Shown here: positions 1 to 7,361 of the stretch, piece after piece
Position numbering within the stretch: position 1 is the stretch's first letter
Layout: every line of letters begins with the position of its first letter
Source: DASWHX01 sp036397995
Lineage (GTDB): Bacteria; Bacteroidota; Bacteroidia; Cytophagales; Cyclobacteriaceae
NCBI GenBank assembly: GCA_036397995.1
Contig: DASWHX010000005.1
Location: 1-8,376, forward strand
Direction: 5' to 3'
DNA: 8,376 nucleotides
The notes under the pieces: generated by a model
What the model was told of the DNA's origin: nothing
The model's database searches: none
What the model saw: the letters and a program-made list of their open reading frames with translations, nothing else
Program-made: the position numbers and the translations under genes

Positions 1-1
1 T

Positions 2-247
2 TTTTTTTCCTGGAACTTTTTTGATGCTATTCTTCAACAAAAAGAATATTTTTCCCCTTATATTTTTGAAGAACTTGCCCCGGGAATTCTGAATGAAAAT
101 CCTGATTTGAAGAACAATTTTGAGGAAAGAATTAAGGCTGACTCTGTCTTTGCTAACAGTCCATTTCAACAACTCAATTTCATTTATCAAAACTCAAAAT
201 ACAGGGAAAAAGATTTTATGAGATATCCGGTTTACAAAATAAAGTAG
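2..247 (+). CDS. C-terminal fragment of a probable M14-family zinc carboxypeptidase (5' end outside the window)
   Basis: An open frame runs from the window edge to a TAG at 245-247 and gives 81 residues with no start in view. The text contains WNFFDAILQQKEYFSPYIFE near its start, NENPDLKNNFEERIKAD in the middle, and ends in MRYPVYKIK. I recognise this pattern (a 'WNFFD..LQQKEYFS.YVFE' block, then 'FA....QL.FIY..S.Y' and a terminal 'RYPV') as the C-terminal tail of long M14 metallopeptidases of Bacteroidota, which are normally exported and trim peptides in the envelope. The zinc ligands and catalytic glutamate would lie upstream, so activity cannot be judged. The stop abuts the stop of the convergent amidase gene with no spacer. 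The reading frame is certain; the family name rests on memory of the tail alone and is less so. Confidence 0.7.
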   Translation, partial: FFSWNFFDAILQQKEYFSPYIFEELAPGILNENPDLKNNFEERIKADSVFANSPFQQLNFIYQNSKYREKDFMRYPVYKIK

Positions 248-1897
248 TTATTTCTTAAACATCTCAGGGTGTTTCTCATCAAAATCTGTTGCTTCCTGGT
301 AAGCTTTGGCTACAGCAAGGATTGTGGCTTCATCAAATAGATTTCCTAGAAAACTGATGCTAACCGGACTACCCCTTTCATTAAAACCGTTTGGTAAAAC
401 TACGACCGGATGGCCGGTAAGATTTGTTGCCAGCAATTGCGGCCCACCGAAACTTGGCGTAACAATTACATCAAACCCGCTCATTAATTTGTGCATGGCC
501 GCAATCAAGTCGGTGCGGATTCGGTTAGCCTGGATATACTCCACGGCAGGGATAAACCTTGATCTGCGAAATGAATTTGGCCAGGCATTCTTGATTTGCC
601 GCACCAGCAGGCTGTCCCTGTTTGATCGGGTGAGTTCATCAAAAGCTGCGGCAGCTTCGGCATTCAAAATTATTCCCAGCGAACTTATTGGAATTCCTTC
701 GGGCATTTTTGTTGCAATAAGTTTAGCTCCTAATTTTTTCAGCACTTCCAGAGACATTGAATCCGCGGATTTGGAATTGTAATCCCGATCAAATAAATCT
801 TTAAAGTACCCAATTTTCAATTTTGACAAATCAACATTTTGTTTATAATTAAATACACTCGTATAAAGTGTGGGATCAATTCCATCAGTGCCCTGAATTG
901 CCTGAAAAACTATAGCACAGTCTTCGGCAGTTCGACAAATGGGTCCAATCTTATCCATGCTCCATGACAATGCCATGGCGCCATAACGGCTTACTCTTCC
1001 ATAAGTTGGGCGCAACCCGGTAGTGCCACAGCGGGTGGAGGGGGAAACAATCGAGCCCCAGGTTTCGGTTCCAATTGCGAATGGAACTAATCCGGCAGCG
1101 GTTGCGGAAGCTGATCCGGCTGATGAACCACTTGAACCCTGATTTAAATTCCATGGATTGCGTGTTACTCCACCAAACCAAACATCACCCCAGGCCAATG
1201 CCCCCATGCTTAATTTAGCTATCAATACTGCACCAGATTCTGTTAACTTTGCTACTACAGTTGATGTTTCATCTAAAATTTGCTCTTCATAAGGCCTGGC
1301 ACCCCACGTTGTCTTATAACCTTTAACTGCCAGCAAATCTTTTACACCATAAGGTATGCCATGCAAAGGACCTTTGTATTTGCCGCTGGCAATTTCCTGA
1401 TCTGCCTTGCGGGCCAGATTTAGTGCCAGATCTTCTGTGAGTGTAATGACACATTGCAAGGTATCTCCGTATTTCTTCAATCTATTTAAAAAGAAAGTGG
1501 TTAATTCTAATGAAGAAATTTTCTTCGTCTTAATCAATTCCGATAATTGGGCCACAGTATAAAACGCCAGATCATTTTTGTTGTCTGGTATTTCCGCATC
1601 ATTGAATTTCCAATCTATTTTTTCCTGCTTATCCGGGATTATAAATCCTGGCGGGATAGGATTAAATAAGATGGCCGGCATATTTGAATTAGCAAGTGGG
1701 TATTCCCGCATCGCCCGGTAAGATTCCTTCAGATCTTCCAGGCCGTCGCGCAAAGAATCGCGCTCGGCTTGGGTAAACTCAAGACCGATGAGTGTTTCAG
1801 CTGCCGCGATAGGATCAGTTTCCTCATTCGAGGATTGAAATGAAATTAACAGTAAGAAAAAAATAATCAGAAATGAATTTTGAATCAGGTTTTTCAT
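248..1897 (-). CDS. Exported amidase-signature (AS) family amidase
   Basis: A 549-residue serine hydrolase of the amidase-signature family, which cleaves carbon-nitrogen amide bonds with a Ser-cisSer-Lys triad. The visible triad is K186 (in GVKDLL), cis-Ser S258 (in GSSGSSAGS) and nucleophile S282 (in GTETWGSIVSP); spacing matches the family as I know it from FAAH. Residues 1 to about 20 are a hydrophobic signal sequence without a lipobox cysteine, so the enzyme is probably periplasmic or anchored by an uncleaved N-terminus. Residues 25-110 form an extension before the AS core, with a stretch (TLIGLEFTQAERDSLRDGLE) seen in other exported amidases annotated as GatA-like. It is not a true GatA: it has a signal peptide and no gatB or gatC neighbour. 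The substrate cannot be read from sequence. The start has no Shine-Dalgarno; a weak TATCTTTA (minus strand, 1927-1920) resembles the Bacteroidota -7 element. Confidence 0.9.
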   Translation of the reverse strand: MKNLIQNSFLIIFFLLLISFQSSNEETDPIAAAETLIGLEFTQAERDSLRDGLEDLKESYRAMREYPLANSNMPAILFNPIPPGFIIPDKQEKIDWKFNDAEIPDNKNDLAFYTVAQLSELIKTKKISSLELTTFFLNRLKKYGDTLQCVITLTEDLALNLARKADQEIASGKYKGPLHGIPYGVKDLLAVKGYKTTWGARPYEEQILDETSTVVAKLTESGAVLIAKLSMGALAWGDVWFGGVTRNPWNLNQGSSGSSAGSASATAAGLVPFAIGTETWGSIVSPSTRCGTTGLRPTYGRVSRYGAMALSWSMDKIGPICRTAEDCAIVFQAIQGTDGIDPTLYTSVFNYKQNVDLSKLKIGYFKDLFDRDYNSKSADSMSLEVLKKLGAKLIATKMPEGIPISSLGIILNAEAAAAFDELTRSNRDSLLVRQIKNAWPNSFRRSRFIPAVEYIQANRIRTDLIAAMHKLMSGFDVIVTPSFGGPQLLATNLTGHPVVVLPNGFNERGSPVSISFLGNLFDEATILAVAKAYQEATDFDEKHPEMFKK

Positions 1898-1956
1898 GAG
1901 AATCAGGGTTGAAGATTATTAAAGATACCGGAATTTTTTGTTAATTGTAATGAAAT

Positions 1957-2424
1957 ATGTTAGACAGGAAATCACAATTTCTGCATGATTGGGAGTATGA
2001 TCATTGGGCAAACGAGCGGTATCTTAAGTTCATTGAGGAGAATCAAATTTCAAATGAACGGGTGAGCAGGATTTGCGGTCATGTCCTGGTCGCCCAGGTT
2101 CTCTGGATAAAGCGAATTATTCCGGTGGAGATGGATGATTATTCACTCTGGGAAAATTATTCTCTTATTGAAATGAATAAAATGAGTGAAACCTGCTACT
2201 CAGTATGGAAAAATTTTCTTGAAGAATATCCTGATAATGCATTTTCTGAAATTATTTCATATACAAACACTCAGGGTTTGGCATTTAAAACTCCGGTGAA
2301 TGAAATAATCAGTCATGTTTTATATCATGGAGCTTACCACCGGGGACAGTTGGCGATTCTTATTCGCGATTTAGGTTTCACTCCCCCCTATACCGATTAT
2401 GTTGCTTTTTTGAGAGGTCAGTAA
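1957..2424 (+). CDS. DinB-superfamily (YfiT-like) putative metal-binding protein
   Basis: A 155-residue protein about the usual length of the DinB four-helix-bundle superfamily. It starts with the common 'W.Y..WAN.R' helix (residues 12-21), has a histidine at H42 in the second helix (GHVLVAQVLW), and ends with the characteristic HxxxH pair, H124 and H128, in VLYHGAYHRGQL. H42, H124 and H128 are the expected divalent-metal ligands; H120 is an extra nearby histidine. Members include thiol-dependent S-transferases and DNA-damage-inducible proteins, but most have no known reaction, and nothing here assigns one. It is cytoplasmic, with no signal peptide. It is divergent from the amidase, sharing a 59-bp spacer, and lies 66 nt upstream of polA; whether the two are co-transcribed is open. 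There is no SOS box that I can see, so DNA-damage control should not be assumed from the family name. Confidence 0.88.
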   Translation: MLDRKSQFLHDWEYDHWANERYLKFIEENQISNERVSRICGHVLVAQVLWIKRIIPVEMDDYSLWENYSLIEMNKMSETCYSVWKNFLEEYPDNAFSEIISYTNTQGLAFKTPVNEIISHVLYHGAYHRGQLAILIRDLGFTPPYTDYVAFLRGQ

Positions 2425-2443
2425 TTTTGCGGTTTTTTTTGAA

Positions 2444-2472
2444 TCAAAAGAGCTGGTATTCTTCCTCTTTGA
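2444..2472 (+). terminator. Weak stem-loop with following T-rich run between the DinB-like gene and polA
   Basis: TCAAAAGAG (2444-2452) can pair with CTCTTTGA (2465-2472), leaving one bulged A and a 12-nt loop, and the DNA after it (2473-2483) is T-rich. It could be a weak intrinsic terminator for the DinB-like gene or only chance in AT-rich spacer: the stem has just three G-C pairs. It is also close to the polA start, so it might instead lie in the polA leader. Confidence 0.2.
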
Positions 2473-2490
2473 CTCTGTTTTTCTACCTTT

Positions 2491-5289
2491 ATGTTCATGT
2501 CTAAATCCCCAAAAACGCTATTCTTACTTGATGCCTACGCCCTGATTTACAGGGCGCATTTCGTTTTCAGTAATCCCTCTACCAAATACAACCCCATCAA
2601 TTCCAGGGGAATGAACACCGGTGTTCCCTACGGTTTCACTAATTCGTTACTGGAAATTCTGCAGAAACAAAAACCGTCGCACATCGCGGTAGTTTTCGAT
2701 ACATCCGCTCCAACTTTCCGTCATGAAGAATATGAAGAATACAAGGCAACCCGGCAAGAGACCCCTGAAGATATTAAGACCGGTATTCCCTGGGTTAAGG
2801 AAATTGTGAATGGTTTCAATATAAAAATTTTGGAAATGGATGGTTATGAAGCGGATGATATTATCGGAACCATTGCAAAAAAAGCCGCCAAAAAAGGTTT
2901 TGAAGTTTTTATGATGACACCTGATAAGGATTTCTCCCAACTCGTTAATGAGAATATTTATCTCTATAAGCCTGCTTATATGGGAAATGCCGTTGATATT
3001 TTGGGCCCCGAAGAAGTAAAGAAGAAGTGGGAAATTAAAGAGGTGGATCAGGTGCGCGATATTTTAGGGTTAATGGGAGATTCCGTTGACAATATTCCCG
3101 GAATACCGGGAGTGGGCCCGAAGACAGCCGTGAAGTTTATTGAACAGTATGGATCTATTGAAGAACTTATAAAACACACGGAAGATCTGAAAGGGAAGCA
3201 AAGAGAAAATGTAGAAAAATATGCTGATCAAGCCATATTATCGAAACGGTTAGCCACTATAAATACTGAAGTTCCAGTGGATTTCATCGAAGACGACTTT
3301 GTTTATCGGGAGCCTGATGCGGAAAGATTAAAAACTGTTTTGCGTGAACTGGAATTCCGAACGTTGTTTTCGCGGGTATTTAGTGAAAAGGAAGCAAAAA
3401 TTCCGGTAGCGTCCGGACAAATATCAATGTTTGAATCAGGTGATAATGATGAAAACACAAAAACCGAAGGCAGACAGTTTACCAATATATCAGAAGAAAC
3501 ATCCAGTTATAATTTAATTACGTCCGAAGCTGATCGAAAAAGTCTGATTTCGAAACTGCTTAAACAGAAAGAAATAGCGTTTGTCACACTTTCTGAAGGA
3601 TCTGATCCTATGTTAAATTCACTGATTGCATTCTCCATCTCATTTAAGAATGGCGAGGCCAGTTATGTTCCTTTTCCGGATGATGAGAAGAAATCGGTTC
3701 AATTGTTATCTGAGTTTAAAAAAGTTTTTGAGTCTCCTTCAATTTTGAAGATTGGTCATGATGTGAAATTTGATATGATCCTGTTCAGGAAATTGGGAGT
3801 TGAGCTAGCGGAACCATTTTTTGATTTAAAGCTTGCCCATTACCTGGTTGATCCGGAAACAAGTCACGAGTTAAATGTACTCAGTGAAAATTACTTGCAG
3901 TATTTTTCTATGCCGCTGGTTGACCTTACCGAAAGTGGCAAGAAGCCCGGTGATTTGAGAGATACAATTCCAGAAAAACTAAAAGATTTTTGTTGCGAAA
4001 AGGCAGATTTGATCTTTCAACTAAAAAAAGTTCTCCAGGACGAATTGAAAAAAGAAAAGGTAGAAAAATTATACAAAGAAGTTGAGCATCCGCTATTACG
4101 GGTTTTAGCGGAGATGGAATTTGAGGGAGTGAAGATTGATGAAAACACGCTGGGTGAAATGTCGGCCGATTTTGAGAAGAAAAGTGCAAAAGTTCAAAAG
4201 GAAATTTTCGATCTGGCGGGTGAAGAATTTAACATCGGATCTCCTAAACAACTTGGCGATATTCTGTTTGAGAAGCTTGAGTTAATGGATAATCCAAAGA
4301 AAACAAAGACCGGCCAATACGCAACCGGTGAAGAAATACTAAATAAACTGGCATCTCAGCATAAGATTGTGAATAAAATTCTCGACTTCCGGGAATACCA
4401 GAAATTGAAATCCACCTACCTGGATGCGTTGCCTCTAATGGTAAATCCCTACGATAACCGAATCCATACCAATTATAGTCAAACTGTGGCGGCTACCGGT
4501 CGTCTCAGTTCAATCAATCCTAATTTGCAGAATATTCCCATTCGATCAGAAAAAGGCAGGGCCATCCGCAAAGCTTTTGTACCCCGGGATAAGAATTACG
4601 TTTTATTGTCGGCAGACTACAGTCAGATTGAATTGAGAATAATGGCTTCTTTTTCTGAAGATAAGGAAATGATAAAAGCTTTTAATGAAGGAAAAGATAT
4701 TCATGCCATTACTGCCTCAAAAATTTTCAAAATGCCACTAGAAAAAGTTGATGCCGACATGCGAAGAATGGCTAAGTCTGCCAACTTCGGGATGATTTAT
4801 GGTATCTCCGCATTTGGATTATCGCAAAATCTAAATATTCCCAGGAAAGAAGCTGCAGATATCATTGAGTCGTATTTTAAAGAATTCAAAGCGGTAAAGA
4901 ACTACATGGATGGAGTTATAACCGATGCCAAAAAGAAGGAGTATGTGGAAACAATTCTGGGCCGGAGGCGATATTTACGAGATATTAATTCGCGTAATGC
5001 CGCCACGCGGGGATATGCTGAGCGCAACGCTATTAATGCACCAATACAGGGCAGTGCAGCCGATATGATTAAGATTGCAATGGTGAAGATTCAGCAATGG
5101 ATGAATAAAAACAAATTGAAATCGAAAATGATCATGCAGGTACACGACGAACTTGTATTTGATGCACATAAAGATGAAGTTGAAAACCTGAGAATGCATG
5201 TTGTAGAATTGATGCAAAATGCAATTAAAATGAAAGTTCCTATTGAAGTTGAAACCGGTATCGGTAAGAATTGGCTGGAAGCTCATTGA
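2491..5289 (+). CDS. polA: DNA polymerase I, with degenerate 3'-5' exonuclease site
   Basis: This 932-residue protein is full length for Pol I, which fills gaps and removes RNA primers in replication and repair. The 5' nuclease (about 8-295) keeps its acidic motifs: LLDAY, GYEADDIIG (118-126), TPDKDFSQL, and GDSVDNIPGIPGVGPKTA with its helix-hairpin-helix. The polymerase domain (about 530-932) has motif A with D709 (SADYSQIELR), motif B with K762, F766 and Y770 (RRMAKSANFGMIYG), and motif C with H885, D886 and E887 (QVHDELVF), so synthesis should be active. The 3'-5' exonuclease-like domain (about 335-515) is still folded-looking but lacks catalytic residues: E. coli D355 and E357 align with V365 and L367, Y497 with F500 and D501 with K504; only D428 (E. 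coli D424) remains. A second ATG at 2497, giving MSKSPKTLFLLDAY, is an equally plausible start. The racemase-like gene follows 25 nt after the stop. Confidence 0.97.
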   Translation: MFMSKSPKTLFLLDAYALIYRAHFVFSNPSTKYNPINSRGMNTGVPYGFTNSLLEILQKQKPSHIAVVFDTSAPTFRHEEYEEYKATRQETPEDIKTGIPWVKEIVNGFNIKILEMDGYEADDIIGTIAKKAAKKGFEVFMMTPDKDFSQLVNENIYLYKPAYMGNAVDILGPEEVKKKWEIKEVDQVRDILGLMGDSVDNIPGIPGVGPKTAVKFIEQYGSIEELIKHTEDLKGKQRENVEKYADQAILSKRLATINTEVPVDFIEDDFVYREPDAERLKTVLRELEFRTLFSRVFSEKEAKIPVASGQISMFESGDNDENTKTEGRQFTNISEETSSYNLITSEADRKSLISKLLKQKEIAFVTLSEGSDPMLNSLIAFSISFKNGEASYVPFPDDEKKSVQLLSEFKKVFESPSILKIGHDVKFDMILFRKLGVELAEPFFDLKLAHYLVDPETSHELNVLSENYLQYFSMPLVDLTESGKKPGDLRDTIPEKLKDFCCEKADLIFQLKKVLQDELKKEKVEKLYKEVEHPLLRVLAEMEFEGVKIDENTLGEMSADFEKKSAKVQKEIFDLAGEEFNIGSPKQLGDILFEKLELMDNPKKTKTGQYATGEEILNKLASQHKIVNKILDFREYQKLKSTYLDALPLMVNPYDNRIHTNYSQTVAATGRLSSINPNLQNIPIRSEKGRAIRKAFVPRDKNYVLLSADYSQIELRIMASFSEDKEMIKAFNEGKDIHAITASKIFKMPLEKVDADMRRMAKSANFGMIYGISAFGLSQNLNIPRKEAADIIESYFKEFKAVKNYMDGVITDAKKKEYVETILGRRRYLRDINSRNAATRGYAERNAINAPIQGSAADMIKIAMVKIQQWMNKNKLKSKMIMQVHDELVFDAHKDEVENLRMHVVELMQNAIKMKVPIEVETGIGKNWLEAH

Positions 5290-5314
5290 AAAAAAAATAA
5301 TATCATTAGCGTTC

Positions 5315-6262
5315 ATGACTAGTATTCCTACTCTGGAAGATATAAAATTGGCGGCAGAAAAAATCCGTCCCTATGTACGCAGAACTCCGGTGTTTACCAG
5401 TCAGACTTTCAACAATTGGACCGGATCGAAAATTTTTTTTAAGACTGAAAATTTTCAGAAAGGCGGCGCATTTAAATTTAGAGGTGCTTGCAATACTGTC
5501 TTGTCATTAACAGATGAGGAAAAGAAAATGGGGGTAACTACACATTCCTCCGGAAACCATGCTCAAGCTCTGGCATTGGTTTCTAAAATGGTGGGCATTA
5601 AAGCTTATATAGTAATGCCTTCCAACGCGCCAAAAGTGAAAAAGTATGCAGTGCTGGGTTATGGAGCAGAGGTAATTGAATGCGAACCTACGCTACAGGC
5701 AAGGGAAGCCAATGTAAAAAAAATAATTGCTGAAAAAGGTTCCGTTCTTGTCCATCCATATAATGATTACCGGATAATTGCCGGCCAGGCAACTTGTGCA
5801 ATGGAATTCATTGAAGAGATTAGAGATTTGGAAATTATGGTGGCGCCGGTTGGCGGCGGCGGTCTGCTGGCAGGGACTAGTCTTACCTGCAATTACATTT
5901 CTGATAAAATTGATGTTTTCGCAGGCGAACCCGAGGGAGCCAATGATGCATTCCTGTCCTTACAAAAAGGCGAAATAGTTCCCTCTCTAAATCCTGACAC
6001 CATCGCCGATGGATTGCTGACTTCCCTGGGAGACAAAACCTTCCCTATCATTCAAAAGCATGTTACGGAAATCATCACAGTTTCAGATAACGAAATTCTG
6101 GACGCTATGAAAAAAGTGTGGGAGCGCATGAAAATTATTATTGAACCTTCTTCCGCGGTTCCGGTCGCGGCCGTACTAAAGAATCCCGATAAATTCACGG
6201 GAAAAAATGTGGGCATAATTCTGAGCGGCGGTAATGTGGACCTCGAAAATATCAGATTCTGA
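5315..6262 (+). CDS. PLP-dependent serine racemase / threonine dehydratase-like enzyme (fold type II)
   Basis: A 315-residue fold-type-II PLP enzyme lacking the C-terminal ACT-like regulatory domain of biosynthetic IlvA. Visible elements are the PLP lysine K54 in GGAFKFRGA, the substrate-binding SSGNHAQA loop (78-85), the phosphate-binding tetraglycine loop VGGGGLLAG (179-187), and SGGNVD (304-309) that holds the PLP pyridine nitrogen. It carries S79, the position of Ser84 in mammalian serine racemase, where plain threonine dehydratases usually have alanine. It also has E205, A209 and D211 (EPEGAND), matching the racemase Mg2+ site. These support serine racemase or threo-3-hydroxyaspartate dehydratase over catabolic threonine dehydratase, but such enzymes are bifunctional and sequence alone does not settle the product. 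The frame is open back to an ATG at 5243 inside polA; I chose 5315 because MTSIPTLEDIKLAAEKIRPY is the normal family N-terminus and the upstream residues look like polA shadow. It is probably co-transcribed with polA. Confidence 0.9.
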   Translation: MTSIPTLEDIKLAAEKIRPYVRRTPVFTSQTFNNWTGSKIFFKTENFQKGGAFKFRGACNTVLSLTDEEKKMGVTTHSSGNHAQALALVSKMVGIKAYIVMPSNAPKVKKYAVLGYGAEVIECEPTLQAREANVKKIIAEKGSVLVHPYNDYRIIAGQATCAMEFIEEIRDLEIMVAPVGGGGLLAGTSLTCNYISDKIDVFAGEPEGANDAFLSLQKGEIVPSLNPDTIADGLLTSLGDKTFPIIQKHVTEIITVSDNEILDAMKKVWERMKIIIEPSSAVPVAAVLKNPDKFTGKNVGIILSGGNVDLENIRF

Positions 6263-6264
6263 AA

Positions 6265-7206
6265 TCAGTATTCTCCCAGGAATTCAACCTCTGGTTCGGA
6301 AAGCACCCGGTTAAAGACTATTATCTCATCGATAATTCCTTCAAAATATTCCGCGCTTTCAGCTGGACCTGCTCCTATTACCAGGTTATCATTCGGTGTA
6401 ACTGTTTCACCCTCACCATCAGCTTCACCAAGTACAACCAGGATCCCATTAATGAAATATCCCGTGGCAGTCGGATCTCTCGCCAATGCAATATGATACC
6501 AGGTATTATTTTGCACCGGCATTGAATATGTACTAACTAAACCTCCGGCCCACAGTGTTAGCGTACCTGCCTGAATCTCGGCCCGAACTCTCCCGTATTG
6601 CAATACATTATCATCAAGAGATATAATTACTTGCTTTTCTGTCTTCATCACATTAGTCGGATAAAACCAAAATGAAACGGTTCGAAATTCATAATCAAGA
6701 GTGGCAGATGTGGTAATAACATCATCAACACCATCGAAGCTGGCCGCAAGTCCTTCCTCACCGTGCCGGTCCATTTCATAAATTAAGTCACCGACTTCAG
6801 TTCCACGATGGCTCAACGGGCCCAAATCAACCGCGCTTCCATTCAACGGATAGTATGCACCAAGGCCAATTGGATCCACCGGAAAAAGGATAGTGTAATT
6901 TCCAATTACATAAATAGCATCGCCGGAAATTAAAGTGACCTCATAAATTCCCCAAGGTAGATCAGGAACTATAAACTTAATAAGCGTAGGTTCCGCGGAG
7001 GTTACTTCTGCTTCAACGTTGCTTAGAAAAACTCTGTTTTCCGCCAAATCCGGATTGAAGCTCACTCCCATGATGCTGACTTCATAACGAATCAATCCAG
7101 CCAATGAAACCAGATAGGGAGTGTTCTCCTCATCTTTTTTGCATCCCGTGAGCATTAGCAACGCTAGCGCAATTCCAATTATAAGCTTTTGGTGTTTTCT
7201 ACGCAT
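6265..7206 (-). CDS. LamG-domain surface lipoprotein with N-terminal IPT/TIG-like region
   Basis: A 313-residue predicted lipoprotein. It has a basic N-terminus (MRRKHQK), a hydrophobic core and lipobox LTGC with C22 as the lipidated residue. The mature start C-KKDEE resembles the K-plus-acidic lipoprotein export signal of Bacteroidota, suggesting outer-membrane surface display. Residues about 30-110 look like an IPT/TIG immunoglobulin-like fold (weak). Residues about 115-312 form a LamG/concanavalin-A-like jellyroll: AYYPLNGSAVDLG (117-129), AASFDGVDDVI (154-164), TVSFWFYP (176-183), NTWYHIALARD (234-244), and the closing FEGIIDEIIVFNRVLSEPEV (288-307). Such domains bind carbohydrate or protein; no catalytic residues are evident, so ligand and role are unknown. 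It has no SusC/SusD partner in view. The gene converges on the racemase-like gene with a 2-nt gap and diverges from the gene at 7362. Confidence 0.88.
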   Translation of the reverse strand: MRRKHQKLIIGIALALLMLTGCKKDEENTPYLVSLAGLIRYEVSIMGVSFNPDLAENRVFLSNVEAEVTSAEPTLIKFIVPDLPWGIYEVTLISGDAIYVIGNYTILFPVDPIGLGAYYPLNGSAVDLGPLSHRGTEVGDLIYEMDRHGEEGLAASFDGVDDVITTSATLDYEFRTVSFWFYPTNVMKTEKQVIISLDDNVLQYGRVRAEIQAGTLTLWAGGLVSTYSMPVQNNTWYHIALARDPTATGYFINGILVVLGEADGEGETVTPNDNLVIGAGPAESAEYFEGIIDEIIVFNRVLSEPEVEFLGEY

Positions 7207-7361
7207 GAATTAACCTACTTATCAAAATTCATCAATTCCACTCAAAAAGCGTGCTGGCAAATGTCGAATCTTGTAAAGAAAATTTAGTACATTGTTGTAG
7301 TTCATCCTCTATCAATGGTTTAATTTTTGTTGCCTGTTGTCAGATTGCGCAAGTTCTTACA
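7207..7361. promoter_or_regulatory. Divergent intergenic region between the LamG lipoprotein and the secreted unknown protein
   Basis: These 155 bp separate two divergently read genes and should hold both promoters. I looked for the Bacteroidota pattern (TTG, about 19 bp, TAnnTTTG) and found only single-mismatch -7-like octamers without a correctly spaced -33: AATTTTTG at 7322-7329 on the plus strand and GAATTTTG at about 7222-7229 on the minus strand. The region can be read in frame with the downstream gene from a GTG at 7251, but that would put cysteine-rich, unconserved-looking residues before a good signal peptide. I therefore treat it as non-coding. No RNA gene or riboswitch-like fold was apparent by eye. 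Confidence 0.5.

Noticed and set aside
306..782. 158-residue plus-strand open frame inside the amidase gene
   Set aside because: It is antisense to a clearly coding amidase, has no recognisable motif and no start context of its own.
2437..2449. 13-bp palindrome TTTTGA-A-TCAAAA before polA
   Set aside because: It is built almost wholly of A/T homopolymer runs, with a one-base centre that cannot form a hairpin. Chance is the simpler explanation.
3926..4189. Minus-strand open frame within polA (similar ones at 2647-2940, 3303-3485 and 4975-5316)
   Set aside because: All are antisense shadows of the polA coding sequence with no family features.
5243..5314. N-terminal extension of the racemase-like gene overlapping the end of polA
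   Set aside because: The extra 24 residues are the polA 3' end read in another frame and are not family-like. ATG 5315 gives the normal N-terminus and length.
7251..7361. GTG-initiated extension of the secreted protein gene
   Set aside because: It would bury a good signal peptide behind 37 cysteine-rich residues. ATG 7362 begins exactly at the signal peptide.
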